Positions 34,874 through 45,000 are shown, counted from the stretch's first letter. The stretch is DNA of 64,000 nt from Thioclava electrotropha (GCF_002085925.2 NZ_CP053562.1:1220001-1284000), one strand, 5' to 3'. Made by a program: numbers and translations. Notes: generated from the letters alone by a model not told the origin.

Positions 34874-35101
34874 ATGGCAGAGCGTATTCGTTCGAAAGAC
34901 GGCAAGCGCGAAACCGAAGAGGTCCTCGGCGAGAAGCCCGAGAATATCGAGACGCCGGAAGGGCAAGGCAGCTCGGGCGGGAACCTCAATCGCAAGGTCG
35001 GCACCCGCGACGAGAAGAAACGCCTGGATGAGACTTCGGCAGGCGCGACCCGTCCGTTGGGCGGCGACGAGCGCGACAGCGGTGAAAAGGAGAAGATGTG
35101 A
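34874..35101 (+). CDS. Small hydrophilic protein, function unknown
   Basis: 75 residues, very polar and charged (MAERIRSKDGKRETEEVLGE..., GGNLNRKVGTRDEKKRL..., ending GEKEKM) with no hydrophobic segment, so it is probably intrinsically disordered. The second ATG of an ATGATG pair (34874) is chosen because GAGGAGG at 34862-34868 is 5 bases upstream; the first would be too close. Its stop overlaps the start of the host-attachment gene (TGATG), so the two are translated together. It resembles small stress-linked hydrophilic proteins only in composition. Confidence 0.75.
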   Translation: MAERIRSKDGKRETEEVLGEKPENIETPEGQGSSGGNLNRKVGTRDEKKRLDETSAGATRPLGGDERDSGEKEKM

Positions 35102-35556
35102 TGACCAAGCTTTCCAAAGGCACCTGGGTTGTGATCGCGGATGGCGAGAAGGCGCTGTTTCTTGAAAACATGATGGACGAGCAGGATCCCAACCTCGTCG
35201 TGCGCCGCATCGACGAGCAGGAGAACCCGCCGGACCACGAGCAGGGCACCGACAGCCCCGGTCGTATGGCCGATGACGGCCCCGGCCATCGCTCGGCCTT
35301 CCAGGAGACCGACTGGCACGAGCTGGCGAAGATGCGCTTCGCCGACGATCTGGCCGACCGGCTCTACAAGATGGTCCATAAAGGCCGGATCGAGCGGCTG
35401 GTGATCGTTGCGGCGCCGCGCGTCTTGGGCGAAATCCGCTCTGCACTGCACAAGGAAGTCTCCGACGTGGTGGTGGCCGAGATCGACAAGACGCTGACCA
35501 ATCACCCGCGCGACGAGATCGAGAAGCTGGTGAAGGAAGAGCTCGCGACCGCCTGA
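35101..35556 (+). CDS. Host attachment family protein (baeRF-like)
   Basis: 151 residues. The N-terminus LSKGTWVVIADGEKALFLEN and the C-terminal ...IERLVIVAAPRVLGEIRSAL match the family annotated as protein required for attachment to host cells, which has been linked to release-factor-like (baeRF) domains. The real function is unknown. AAGGAG lies 8 bases before the ATG at 35101. The start overlaps the stop of the small hydrophilic gene by one base, so the pair is translationally coupled and probably works together. A terminator follows at 35580. Confidence 0.85.
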   Translation: MTKLSKGTWVVIADGEKALFLENMMDEQDPNLVVRRIDEQENPPDHEQGTDSPGRMADDGPGHRSAFQETDWHELAKMRFADDLADRLYKMVHKGRIERLVIVAAPRVLGEIRSALHKEVSDVVVAEIDKTLTNHPRDEIEKLVKEELATA

Positions 35557-35579
35557 GCCGCGCCTCGCCAAGATGACAG

Positions 35580-35617
35580 GAAAAGCGCCGTGCGGGTTTT
35601 CGCGCGGCGCTTTTTCA
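35580..35617 (+). terminator. Hairpin terminator after the host-attachment gene
   Basis: AAAAGCGCCGTGCG pairs with CGCGCGGCGCTTTT with one G-T pair and is followed by TTTC. Confidence 0.85.
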
Positions 35618-35708
35618 TTTGGGCTGAAAGGGGAGTGGGGGATGCTGATGGTCCGAGCGCCACCGATCGTTCAACCCGCCATGCGTCTCCGGTCGTCTGT
35701 CGCGCAAC

Positions 35709-35740
35709 GCAAAAACGCCGCGCGAAGCCCGCGCGGCGTT
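35709..35740 (-). terminator. Hairpin terminator after the DUF1206 gene
   Basis: AACGCCGCGCG (35714-35724) pairs with CGCGCGGCGTT (35730-35740) and on the minus strand runs into TTTTT. It lies 26 bp beyond the DUF1206 stop. Confidence 0.85.
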
Positions 35741-35766
35741 CGTTGGATGAGAAGGAACGAGACGGC

Positions 35767-36612
35767 TCAGTCGTCGCTCTCGAGGCTCTGCTTGAGCGTT
35801 TCGATATCGGGGTCGCTGGCGCGCGGTACGATCCGATAGACGGCGTTGACGAAGCAGAACACGGCGAACCCGAGAAGGCCCACGCAGATCGCCCCGGTCA
35901 GGAACTGCCCGAACGGGTGTCCGCGCAGCCAGTCGAACACCTTGCCGAGGCCGCCCGCGCTGGAGGGATCGTAGCTATAGGCGGCATAGACGATCAGCGC
36001 GCCCATGATCGCGATCACCACGCCCTGCGCCACAAGCCCCGCCTGCAGCACGATATTGGCCCGCCGCGTGACCTCGTTGGCTTGCAGATGTTTCAGGTAA
36101 GCCTTGGTGATCCCTTTGTAGAGGTAGTAGCCGCCCGCGCCGATCACGATCAGCCCGATGACGCCAAGCGCGATACGTCCCATCGGTGCGCTCAGGATCG
36201 TGGAGACCAGTTTGCTCGTCCCGTTGTCGCCGCTGGCGCGTGCGGCCAGAGTCGTCACCGCGATGCCGCCGATGCCCAGATGGACGAGGCCGCTGACCAC
36301 GAGGCCGATCCGCGCGACCCAGCCCTTCATCTCGGAGCCATAGGCCTCGAGGTCCCAGAGCGCATCGACCACGCGCCAGATCGCATATGCCGCCATGCCG
36401 AGCGCGATGGCGACCAGTACCACGGCGCCCCAGCCGCTCGACAGCTTCTGCAGCACCTGCTTGGTGCCCTCGGCGCTGCCGCCATGAAAAAGCGACCAGA
36501 GCGATACGCCGGCGACGACGAGATAGACCAGCCCGCGCCCCCCGTAGCCCGTGCGCATTACGGGCACTGCCCAAGCGAAATCGTCGGGGTCGTGGCTGTC
36601 TGTAGCGGACAT
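35767..36612 (-). CDS. DUF1206 membrane protein
   Basis: 281 residues with six membrane segments arranged as three repeats of about 70-80 residues (RTGYGGRGLVYLVVAG, ARIGLVVSGLVHLGIG and QAGLVAQGVVIAIMGAL are the repeat openings). This is the DUF1206 family, of unknown function. The ATG at 36612 follows a GAGAGAGA-rich leader; the upstream open frame is not family-like. It is divergent from rarD. The repeat architecture suggests a small channel or transporter, but that is inference only. Confidence 0.88.
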   Translation of the reverse strand: MSATDSHDPDDFAWAVPVMRTGYGGRGLVYLVVAGVSLWSLFHGGSAEGTKQVLQKLSSGWGAVVLVAIALGMAAYAIWRVVDALWDLEAYGSEMKGWVARIGLVVSGLVHLGIGGIAVTTLAARASGDNGTSKLVSTILSAPMGRIALGVIGLIVIGAGGYYLYKGITKAYLKHLQANEVTRRANIVLQAGLVAQGVVIAIMGALIVYAAYSYDPSSAGGLGKVFDWLRGHPFGQFLTGAICVGLLGFAVFCFVNAVYRIVPRASDPDIETLKQSLESDD

Positions 36613-36745
36613 TGGCGGTCTCTCTCGGTACTGTGAATTGACGCAGACCCAATGCGTGGACAAGCGCACAGGTTCCCGTGAGGCGCGGCCTTTCCTTTCG
36701 CCCGCCGATCGGTCAGGGTCACGCGGTTGAGAGAAGGGAATTTCG

Positions 36746-37687
36746 ATGAACGAGGCGGTCAAGGGCTTCTGGGCGATGGTGACGGCCTGCGTCATCTGGG
36801 GGCTGTCGGGCCTCTATTACAAAATGCTCGACGGGATGCCGCCGATCGAGGTGCTTGCCCATCGCACGCTCTGGTCCTTCCTGTTCTTCGCCGTGATCCT
36901 CGGGCTGAAAGGCCGCCTTGGCGAGCTTTGGATCGCGCTGGCGGAACGTCGCGGGCGCGGAACGCTGGTGATCGCGACAGCGGCGTTTATGATCTCGGCC
37001 AACTGGTTCACCTTCATCTGGTCGGTCCATTTCGGCCATGCGGTGCAGGCGTCGCTCGGCTATTACATCTTCCCGCTCGTGGCCGTCGTCCTCGGGCTGA
37101 TCGTCTATCGCGAGGCGCTGAGCACGCGGCAATGGATGGCGGTCGCGCTGGCGGCCACGGCGGTCATCGTCCTGACGATCGGGCTGGGCGTCGCGCCTTG
37201 GGTCTCGCTGATCCTTGCCGCGACTTTCGGCACTTACGGGCTGATCAAGAAGGGGCTGCGTGCCGGTCCGATGGTCTCGGTCTGCGCCGAGGTGCTGCTG
37301 CTCTCGCCGGTCGCACTGATCGTGCTCTGGGGCTATCACGCGGGCTGGTGGGGTGATGCGCCCGGCGCGGGCCATTTCGGCGGCGACTGGAAGACGACGC
37401 TGCTTCTGATCTTCTCCGGCCCGCTCACCGGCACGCCGCTCTTGCTGTTTGCCTATGCGGCGCAGCGGGTGCGAATGGCGACCGTGGGGCTGGTGCAATA
37501 TCTCAACCCGACCCTGCAATTCGCGGTGGCGACGCTGGCCTTCGGCGAGACGGTCACGATCTGGCACGCGATCGCGCTGGGGCTGATCTGGACGGCGCTC
37601 GCGCTCTATTCCAGCGCCAACCTGCGGATGCGCCGCCCGCAGCCTGCGGCACAGCCAGCCACGCAGCGCGGATTAGGCGAAGGCTGA
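36746..37687 (+). CDS. rarD: EamA family transporter RarD
   Basis: 313 residues, ten membrane segments. The start KGFWAMVTACVIWGLSGLYYK, LAHRTLWSFLF and NWFTFIWSVHFGHAVQASLGYYIFPL are typical RarD, and GTPLLLFAYAAQRVRMATVGLVQYLNPTLQF follows. RarD is a DMT-type carrier of the inner membrane whose substrate is uncertain. AAGGGA lies about 6 bases before the ATG. Its 3' end overlaps the end of the convergent LOG gene by 15 bp. Confidence 0.92.
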   Translation: MNEAVKGFWAMVTACVIWGLSGLYYKMLDGMPPIEVLAHRTLWSFLFFAVILGLKGRLGELWIALAERRGRGTLVIATAAFMISANWFTFIWSVHFGHAVQASLGYYIFPLVAVVLGLIVYREALSTRQWMAVALAATAVIVLTIGLGVAPWVSLILAATFGTYGLIKKGLRAGPMVSVCAEVLLLSPVALIVLWGYHAGWWGDAPGAGHFGGDWKTTLLLIFSGPLTGTPLLLFAYAAQRVRMATVGLVQYLNPTLQFAVATLAFGETVTIWHAIALGLIWTALALYSSANLRMRRPQPAAQPATQRGLGEG

Positions 37688-38227
37688 GACGAGCGCGCTT
37701 TCCAGCTCCGCCACGCTATCGACCGTCACGACCAGCTCGCGCAGCGACGCATCCGCGAAGCCCTCGCCGATGATATGGTCGATCAGCGCCTCGAGCGGGG
37801 CCCAGTAGCCTTCGATATTGAGCAGATAGATCGGCTTCTCATGCAGGCCGATCTGGCGCCATGTCAGCACTTCGAACAGTTCATCGAGCGAGCCCGCGCC
37901 GCCCGGCAGCACCACCACCGCATCGGCATTCATGAACATCACCTTCTTGCGCTCGTGCATCGTCTCGGTGACGACGAAGGTGGTCAGGTCGCGCTTGCCG
38001 ACCTCGCGCGGGAAGAGGTGCTCGGGGATCACGCCGAAGGTGCGCCCACCCGCGGTTTGCGCCGCGCGCGCAACCTCTCCCATCAGCCCGACATCGCCCG
38101 CGCCGTAAACCAGCTGCCAGTCGCGCGCGGCGAGCATCTCTCCGGTTTCCTGCGCTGCTGCCGCATAAGCAGGCTTCGCGCCCGAACGAGAGCCGCAATA
38201 GACACAGACGGAACGGGGAAGGGTCAT
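37673..38227 (-). CDS. LOG family protein (nucleoside 5'-monophosphate phosphoribohydrolase type)
   Basis: 184 residues. It has the LOG motifs: VCVYCGSRSG at the N-terminus, VYGAGDVGLMGEVA, MHERKKVMFMNADAVVVLPGGAGSLDELFEVLTW (the PGGxGTxxE-like active site, here PGGAGSLDE). LOG enzymes release the base from nucleoside monophosphates, including cytokinin ribotides in plants; in bacteria they are often annotated as TIGR00730 family with unclear substrates. GGAG lies about 8 bases upstream. Overlaps the 3' end of rarD. Confidence 0.92.
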   Translation of the reverse strand: MTLPRSVCVYCGSRSGAKPAYAAAAQETGEMLAARDWQLVYGAGDVGLMGEVARAAQTAGGRTFGVIPEHLFPREVGKRDLTTFVVTETMHERKKVMFMNADAVVVLPGGAGSLDELFEVLTWRQIGLHEKPIYLLNIEGYWAPLEALIDHIIGEGFADASLRELVVTVDSVAELESALVSAFA

Positions 38228-38362
38228 GACGGTGTCTCCGAAAATGCATTGTTATTGAGCGGTGATACCGGGGTTGCTAAGTTCCCTCAAGGGACCGGGT
38301 GACCTAGCCGCACATAAGAACAGGCGGCAGGCCCCGAGGGATGACGTGAAGGCGGGACTTAA

Positions 38363-39847
38363 ATGAATGAAAACGTGACGGATCAACCAGTCGAGAGCAC
38401 CGGGCTCGGGGCGGTGAAAGGCGGGGCGGTGGCACTGCTCCTCGTGGTCTTGGGGCTGGTGCTTTGGGGCGTGCTGCGCCCGGTGGAACGCGAAGGGGCG
38501 CAACCGTCGGGGACAGATACGACCGCCGCGACCGGTTCCGCAGGGGCGCCGCAAACGGCCCAGCAGGGGGATGGGGGCACGACCTTCGGCACCGCCGCGC
38601 CGCAAAAGCAAGGCGTGGAAACCGTGGCTCAGGAAGCGGAAGAGGCGGCGAGTGCCGTGGCTCCGCTGGCAGAAGAGCCTACCGATAAGCTGGTTGAAAC
38701 GACTGGTGAGACTGGTGCGGAGACATCCGCGACGGCGACCGCCACCGGGTCGGACGCTGGGGCTGCCATCGGGGCTGACGGTGCCACCGTGAAGGCGGCG
38801 CCGGACGGCAAGCCGCTCGCCCAGGTGCAATTCGATGCGCTGCGCGCCGCGCCCGACGGATCGGTGACGCTCGCCGGGCGGGCCGAACCGGGTGCCAAGC
38901 TCGATATTCTGGTCGATGGGAAAGTCGTGGCGAGCACGCTGGCCGATGGCGGCGGCAGCTTCGCCTCGCTCTTCGATCTGCCGCCCTCCGATGGCCCGCG
39001 CGCGCTCTCGCTGCGGGTGACCGGCGCGGATGGCACCACGCGTGACAGTGCCGAGACGCTCGTGCTGCGCGGCCAGCCGAAACAGGAGCGCCTTGCTTCG
39101 GCAGGGGAGAGCGCGACCTCCGGAACGGCTGCGGATGGTGCGACAGATGGTAGCGGCGGGGCGACGGCTTCGGCGACCGATGGTGCGGCGATGACCGGCA
39201 CTGATGCGGGCGCGTCCGCCGCAACCGCGAGCGACGCGGCCCCCTCCACACCCACGCCGCCGGCAGCCCCGCTCATCGCGGATGCCGATGGCGCGCGGCT
39301 GCTTGCTCCGAAAAGCGACGATCTGGTGATCGACACGATCTCCTTCGGCTCGGGCGAGGTTGCGCGCAGTGAAGGGCGCGGCGCGCCCGAGGGCACGACG
39401 CTGTCGGCCTATCTCGACGACACGCTCGTCGCCGAGGCGCAGCCGGGTGCGGATGGGCGCTGGTCGCTCAGCCTGCCTGGCTTGGGCACGGGCGAGCATA
39501 AGCTGCGGATCGATGCGCAGGATGCGTCCGGCAAGGTGGTCGCACGGGCCGAGACCGGCTTCGACCAGCCCGACGAGATCCTCGTGGCGAGCGCCGCCGA
39601 TCCGACCGGTGCGCAGGCGGCTTCGGTGCGCGCGACCGGTGAGGTCGGCGACGCGGTGAAGGTGGTGCAGATCGTGAAGGGCAATACGCTCTGGGCGATC
39701 GCGCGCGAGGTCTATGGCGACGGGTTCCTCTATGTGCGGGTCTTCGACGCCAATCGCGACCAGATCCGCGACCCCGACCTGATCTATCCGGGGCAGGTCT
39801 TCAATATTCCCGCCCCCGATGCCCAGCCCGCCGAGGCTGCGCAGTAG
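38363..39847 (+). CDS. Membrane-anchored LysM protein with Ig-like repeats
   Basis: 494 residues. One N-terminal membrane segment (GGAVALLLVVLGLVLWGVL, about 20-38), then a low-complexity Thr/Ala/Gly region, a domain with PDGSVTLAGRAEPGAKLDIL (about 170-235), a second low-complexity stretch, a second similar domain (GRGAPEGTTLSAYLDDTLVAEAQ, about 340-390), and a C-terminal LysM (about 432-482, KVVQIVKGNTLWAIAREVYGDG ... DLIYPGQVFNIP). The two Ig-like domains look like a duplication. It probably sits in the inner membrane and binds peptidoglycan in the periplasm. No homologous named function. Confidence 0.88.
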   Translation: MNENVTDQPVESTGLGAVKGGAVALLLVVLGLVLWGVLRPVEREGAQPSGTDTTAATGSAGAPQTAQQGDGGTTFGTAAPQKQGVETVAQEAEEAASAVAPLAEEPTDKLVETTGETGAETSATATATGSDAGAAIGADGATVKAAPDGKPLAQVQFDALRAAPDGSVTLAGRAEPGAKLDILVDGKVVASTLADGGGSFASLFDLPPSDGPRALSLRVTGADGTTRDSAETLVLRGQPKQERLASAGESATSGTAADGATDGSGGATASATDGAAMTGTDAGASAATASDAAPSTPTPPAAPLIADADGARLLAPKSDDLVIDTISFGSGEVARSEGRGAPEGTTLSAYLDDTLVAEAQPGADGRWSLSLPGLGTGEHKLRIDAQDASGKVVARAETGFDQPDEILVASAADPTGAQAASVRATGEVGDAVKVVQIVKGNTLWAIAREVYGDGFLYVRVFDANRDQIRDPDLIYPGQVFNIPAPDAQPAEAAQ

Positions 39848-39917
39848 CGCACAGACAGCTTGCATGGCTGGACTCCTGCGCGCCGCCGAGTAGGTTGCGC
39901 GCAGGTTTGACCGGTGA

Positions 39918-39974
39918 GGGGCGCTGCCCCGCTCCCTGATGGGAGCCCCCGGGATATTTTCGCCAAGAGGAAGA
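39918..39974 (+). repeat. Dispersed extragenic element, copy B
   Basis: Hairpin 1: GGGGC GCT GCCCC (39918-39930). Hairpin 2: GCTCCC TGAT GGGAGC (39931-39946). Then the box CCCCGGGATATTTTCGCC (39947-39964) and a purine tail AAGAGGAAG. The element ends 11 bp before the start of the Atm1-type ABC gene and its tail merges with the ribosome binding site. Confidence 0.75.
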
Positions 39975-39984
39975 GGAGGGCGCG

Positions 39985-41832
39985 ATGCCTCCGGCACAGA
40001 TCACGACCAAGGACAAGATGAATGCCGAGGAACGCGCCCGCGGCTGGCGCACGATCCGCGCGGTGCTGCCCTATCTCTGGGCGCATGAAGCCCCGTGGGT
40101 GAAGCGCCGCGTCGTCTTCGCGATGGTGATGCTGGTGATCGCCAAGATCATCTCGGTCTCGACGCCTTTCGTCTATCGCGAGGCGGTCAACGCGCTCTCG
40201 GGCGAGGGGACCTCGGCGGCCTGGGCGCTGGGCATGGGGGCGGTGGCGATCACCGTGGCTTACGGCGTCGCGCGCCTGATGACCGTGGCCTTCGGCGAAC
40301 TGCGCGACGCGATCTTCGTGAAGGTGGCGCAACGCGCGCTGCGTCATCTGGCGCTGCAGACCTTCACTCATATGCATCAGTTGAGCCTGCGCTATCACAT
40401 CACCCGCAAGACCGGCGGCCTCAGCCGGATCATCGAACGCGGGGTGAAAGGCGTCGAGTTCCTGCTGCGCTTCATGCTGTTCTCGGTCGGCCCGCTGATC
40501 GTCGAGCTGACGCTGGTGGCGATCATCTTCGCGGTGGTCTTCGACTGGCGCTACGCGGCGGTCGTGCTGGTCACCATCGCGGCCTATATCAAGTTCACCT
40601 TCAAGGTCACCGAATGGCGCGTGAATATCCGGCGCGAGATGAACAAGGCCGATACGGCGGCGAACCAGAAGGCGATCGACAGCCTGCTGAACTTCGAGAC
40701 GGTGAAATATTTCGGCGCGGCCAAACGCGAGGCCGAACGTTACGACGACTCGATGAAGGGCTACGAGGCGATGGCGGTGAAGACCGGCCAGTCGCTCGCG
40801 GCGCTCAATGCGGGCCAGACGCTGATCATCACGATCGGGCTTGTGACGGTGATGGTCATGGCCGCGATGCAGGTGCAGGCGGGCACGCTGACGGTCGGCG
40901 ATTTCGTCATGGTGCAGGCCTACATGATCCAGATCACCATGCCGCTGGGCTTCCTCGGCACAGTATATCGCGAGATCCGGCAGGCGCTGGTCGATATGGG
41001 CGAAATGTTCGATTTGTTGCAGCAACCGGCCGAAATTCAGGACAAAGAGGATGCAGACGTTCTGAAAGTGAAAGGCGGGCATATCAGCTTCGACCATGTC
41101 GAATTCGCCTATGACCCGACGCGGCCGATCCTGAAGGGGATTTCCTTCGACGTGCCCGCTGGCCAGACCGTGGCGCTGGTCGGGCCCTCGGGCTCGGGCA
41201 AGTCGACGATCGGGCGCCTGCTGTTCCGTTTCTACGAGGTGACCGGCGGCGCGATCCGCATCGACGATCAGGACCTGCGCGACGTGACGCAGGAGAGCCT
41301 GCAGCAGTCGATCGGCGTGGTGCCGCAGGATACGGTGCTCTTCAACGACACGATCCGCTACAATATCGCCTATGGGCGCGCCGATGCCACGGACGAGGAG
41401 ATCGTCGCGGCCGCGAAGGCAGCACGCATCCATGACTTCGTGCTCAGCCTGCCCGAAGGCTATGACACGGCCGTGGGCGAGCGGGGGCTGAAGCTCTCGG
41501 GCGGCGAGAAGCAGCGGGTGGGCATCGCGCGCACGATCCTGAAGAACCCGCCAATCCTGTTGCTCGATGAGGCGACCTCGGCGCTGGATACGCAGACCGA
41601 ACGCGATATCCAGATGAGCCTGAAGGCGATGGGCGAGGGGCGGTCCGTGATCACCATCGCGCACCGTCTGTCGACCATCGCGGATGCCGATCAGATTCTC
41701 GTGCTCGACAAGGGCGAGATCATCGAGCGCGGGCGCCACGAGGAGTTGCTGGCACAGCGCGGGCGCTATGCCTCGATGTGGGCGCGGCAATCGGCGGAAG
41801 AGGAAGACGAGGCGGAGCAAGGGGCGGCGTAA
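39985..41832 (+). CDS. ABC exporter of the Atm1/HMT type (fused membrane and ATPase domains)
   Basis: 615 residues. Six membrane segments (about 40-310) are fused to an ATPase: Walker A GPSGSGKST, signature LSGGEKQRVGIART, Walker B ILLLDEATSALD, switch IAHRLSTIADAD. The conserved IIERGVKGVEFLLRFMLF and NFETVKYFGAAKREAERY segments identify the ABCB7/Atm1 branch, linked to glutathione-conjugate or persulfide export and Fe-S assembly or heavy metal tolerance. The ATG has GGAGG upstream, formed by the tail of an extragenic element. Substrate not determinable here. Confidence 0.93.
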   Translation: MPPAQITTKDKMNAEERARGWRTIRAVLPYLWAHEAPWVKRRVVFAMVMLVIAKIISVSTPFVYREAVNALSGEGTSAAWALGMGAVAITVAYGVARLMTVAFGELRDAIFVKVAQRALRHLALQTFTHMHQLSLRYHITRKTGGLSRIIERGVKGVEFLLRFMLFSVGPLIVELTLVAIIFAVVFDWRYAAVVLVTIAAYIKFTFKVTEWRVNIRREMNKADTAANQKAIDSLLNFETVKYFGAAKREAERYDDSMKGYEAMAVKTGQSLAALNAGQTLIITIGLVTVMVMAAMQVQAGTLTVGDFVMVQAYMIQITMPLGFLGTVYREIRQALVDMGEMFDLLQQPAEIQDKEDADVLKVKGGHISFDHVEFAYDPTRPILKGISFDVPAGQTVALVGPSGSGKSTIGRLLFRFYEVTGGAIRIDDQDLRDVTQESLQQSIGVVPQDTVLFNDTIRYNIAYGRADATDEEIVAAAKAARIHDFVLSLPEGYDTAVGERGLKLSGGEKQRVGIARTILKNPPILLLDEATSALDTQTERDIQMSLKAMGEGRSVITIAHRLSTIADADQILVLDKGEIIERGRHEELLAQRGRYASMWARQSAEEEDEAEQGAA

Positions 41833-41840
41833 CGCGTGAA

Positions 41841-41883
41841 GGGCGGCGCCCGACCCTTGGGTGGGCGCCGCCCATCCCTGCGA
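41841..41883 (+). terminator. GC-rich hairpin after the ABC exporter
   Basis: GGGCGGCGCCC (41841-41851) pairs perfectly with GGGCGCCGCCC (41873-41883), with a smaller ACCC/GGGT stem in the loop. No T-tract follows. Confidence 0.5.
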
Positions 41884-41946
41884 GGCTTGGCGCTTTATCT
41901 CGAAAGCCCGCAGGTCGGTTGTGCCTGCGCCGAAATCGCCATTGCG

Positions 41947-42000
41947 CCCTCCCGGGGGGAGGGTCGGGCGCGGCCCGGGCTAGCCGCCCGGGCATTTTCG
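41947..42000 (+). repeat. Dispersed extragenic element, degenerate copy D
   Basis: Two hairpins, CCCTCCC/GGGAGGG (41947-41963) and GCCCGGG/CCCGGGC (41973-41993), are followed by ATTTTCGC. The order of two hairpins and then CCCGGG-ATTTTCGC matches copies B and C, though spacing and sequence are worn. It lies between the ABC exporter and the RND pump. Confidence 0.4.
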
Positions 42001-42005
42001 CAGCT

Positions 42006-45000
42006 TCACTCCGCCGCGTCGGGCCGTGTCACCAGATGCGGCTTCACGCCGCCTTCGGGTTCGCCATCCTCCCAGATGATCTCGCGCCCTCGCATTTTGC
42101 GCATCGCACGTTCCAGCGCGAGGTCGCGCGCGGCCCGGCTGTCGATGCCCTGCATAAGTGCCGAAAGCGCCTTGGTCCCGCGATAGGCGCCGGTGTTGAA
42201 CCAGACCCGGATCGCCAGCAGCGCGGGCGTGAGAACCAGCGTCAGCACGGTCGCGGTGCCAAGGCCGAACACCACTGCGGTCGCCAGTTGCTTCCACCAG
42301 AGCGCCGTCGGGCTGTCGATCGAATAGCCGCCATTGAAGAAGTCGAGCGACAGGCCGAACATCATCGGCGCGAGCCCCGCCATCGTGGTGATCGTGGTCA
42401 GCAGCACGGGCCGCAGACGGGCCTCGGCGGTGCGGATGATCGCCTCGAGCTCGGGCATGTAGCGCGAGAATTCCTGATAGGTGTCGATCAGGATGATGTT
42501 GTTGTTCACCACGATCCCGGCCAGCGCGACGATGCCCACGCCGGTCATGATGATCGAGAATTGCTGGCCCATCACCAGCATCCCGATCAGCACGCCTGCC
42601 GTGGACAGCACAACCGCCAGCAGCACCAGCACCGAATTGTAGAAGCTGTTGAACTGCGCGAGCAGGATCACGAACATCAGCGCCAGCGCACCGCCGAAGG
42701 CAGTCATCAGGAAATCCTGGCTCTCGTTCTGCTCGACCAGATCGCCGGACCATTCGTAGCTGACGCCCGGCGGCAGGGTGGCCTCAGTATCGAGCCACTC
42801 TCCCAGTGCCGCGATCCGCTCGTTGCCGGTGATCGGCTGGCCGTCGTCATTGGTGAGGCCCTCTTCGACCCCGGCCTTGATGTCGTAATAGCGGGTCTGG
42901 TCGATCCGGTCGATCTGGCCCAGCTTGGGGGCGGGCGTGCGGGTGATGAAATTCGCGAGCGGCACCAGCCCCTCGGAGGTGCGCAGCTTGAGCGTGTCGA
43001 GGGTCGAGAGAACCCGGTCTTCCTCGGGCAGGCGCACGCGAATTTCGATCTCCTCGTCAGACGAGGGCACGCGCATCGTGTCCAGCAGGATGCCGCGCGT
43101 CACCAGCTGCACCATGCCGCCCACCGTCGCCACATCCGCGCCGAAACGGCCCGCGCGGGTCACGTCCACGTCGATCACCCAGTCGATGCCGGGCAGGGGG
43201 CGGGTATCCTCGATCGCGGTGACGCCCTTCATATCCGCCATATGCGCCTCTACCTGCCGCACGGCCTTGTCGAGCGCTACGAAATCGTCGCCTTCGAGCC
43301 GCAGCTGGATCGGCTTGCCGGAGGACGGTCCGCGATCCTGAGCGAGATATTCGGACTGGATGCCGGGGATCGTGGCGATCTTCGCCATGATCTTCTCCAT
43401 CACCACATCGCCATCGAGCGCCGGATCGTCCTTGCGCTCGGCCCAGGGGATCATCTCGACCTGAATCTGACCGATCGTGTCGCGCGGCGCGCTGGCCCCG
43501 CCATTGTTCTGGTTCAGCCCGCCTTCGCCCGCGAAGGAGAAGACCGCGCCCACGCCGGGCGTGCCGATCACCATGTTTTCGGCTTCCTGCAGCAGCGCGT
43601 CCTTCTCGGTCAGCGAGAGGTTGCCGCGGCCCCGGATATAGACGATCGCCTGCTCCACCTCGCTATCGGTGAAGAACTGGGTGCCGTTATTGTTCTTGCC
43701 GTAATAGCCGAAGGTCATGACGACGCTGGTCACGATCACCGCGACCACGATCAGCGGCATGATCGGATTGCCCGCGATGGCGGCGGTGAAATAGCCGAAG
43801 GGGCGGCGGCGATAGCCCGCCTCGATGGGCTTCGGTTTGCCTTGGGGCTTAGCCGCCGTGAAGGTGATCGAGCTGAGCAGCGTCGCGATCACGAACAGGA
43901 TCACGCCGGGCAGCGAGGCCAGAAGATTGCCCGAGGCGGTATGCGTGCCCGAGAAGAAGGCCGGGTTGAGCGTCAGCAGCGCGCCGAGGAAGACGAGTCC
44001 GGCCGAAGCTACGGCAAGCAGCAGGCGCAGCCCGTACGGCCAGCCCTTGATGACCCGCGCGCCCATGTCGAGACGACGGCTCATCCGGCCCGCGACGCCG
44101 CCCACGACCGGCAGGTAGATCAGCGCCACGACCAGCGAGGCCGAGAGCACGAAAATGATCGTGACCGGCAGCATTCCCATGAATTCGCCCGGCACGCCCG
44201 GCCAGAACAGCATCGGCAGGAAGGCGCAGAGCGTCGTCGCCGTGGACGACACCACCGGCCAGAACATGCGCTTGGCGGCTTCGGTGTAGGCGGCCATCGG
44301 GCCGGAGCCCTCCGAGATCCGCTTGTCGGCATATTCCACCACGACGATCGCGCCATCGACCAGCATCCCCACCGCGAGGATCAGGCCGAACATCACGATA
44401 TTCGAGATCGGCACGCCCATTGCGCCCAGCAGCAGGAAGGTCAGCAAAAACGACGTCGGGATTGCGAAGCCCACCAGCAGCGCCGAGCGCGTGCCCAGCG
44501 TCGCCAGCACCACGATCATCACCAGCGCGATCGCGGTCAGCACCGAGCCTTCGAGTTGGCTGACCATCGCGCCCACGGTTTTGGATTGATCGAGCGAGAT
44601 GCCCACATCGACCGCGCGTTGCAGCGGCTCGGGCCATTTGCTCTCGGTCTCGGCCACCGTCTTGCGCAGCAGGTCCACCGTGTCGATGACGTTGTAGCCT
44701 TTGCGCTTGACGATCTGCAGCGCCACCGTCGGCTCGCCGTTGAAGCGCGCAGTGCCGGTGCGGTCCTCGAAAGTCAGGCGGATATCGGCCAGATCGCCCA
44801 GCGTCACGACGCTCTCGCCGTTCTTCTTCACCGGCAGCGCATAGACATCCTGCGCGGTCTCGAAGGTCGCGGGGATCTTAACCGAGAACGCGCCGCCATC
44901 GGTCTCGACTTCGCCTGCCGCGATCAGCTGGTTGTTGGCCTGCACGACATTGATCAGCTCGGGCGCTGTGACGTTATACGCCTCCAGCTTCAGAGGATCG

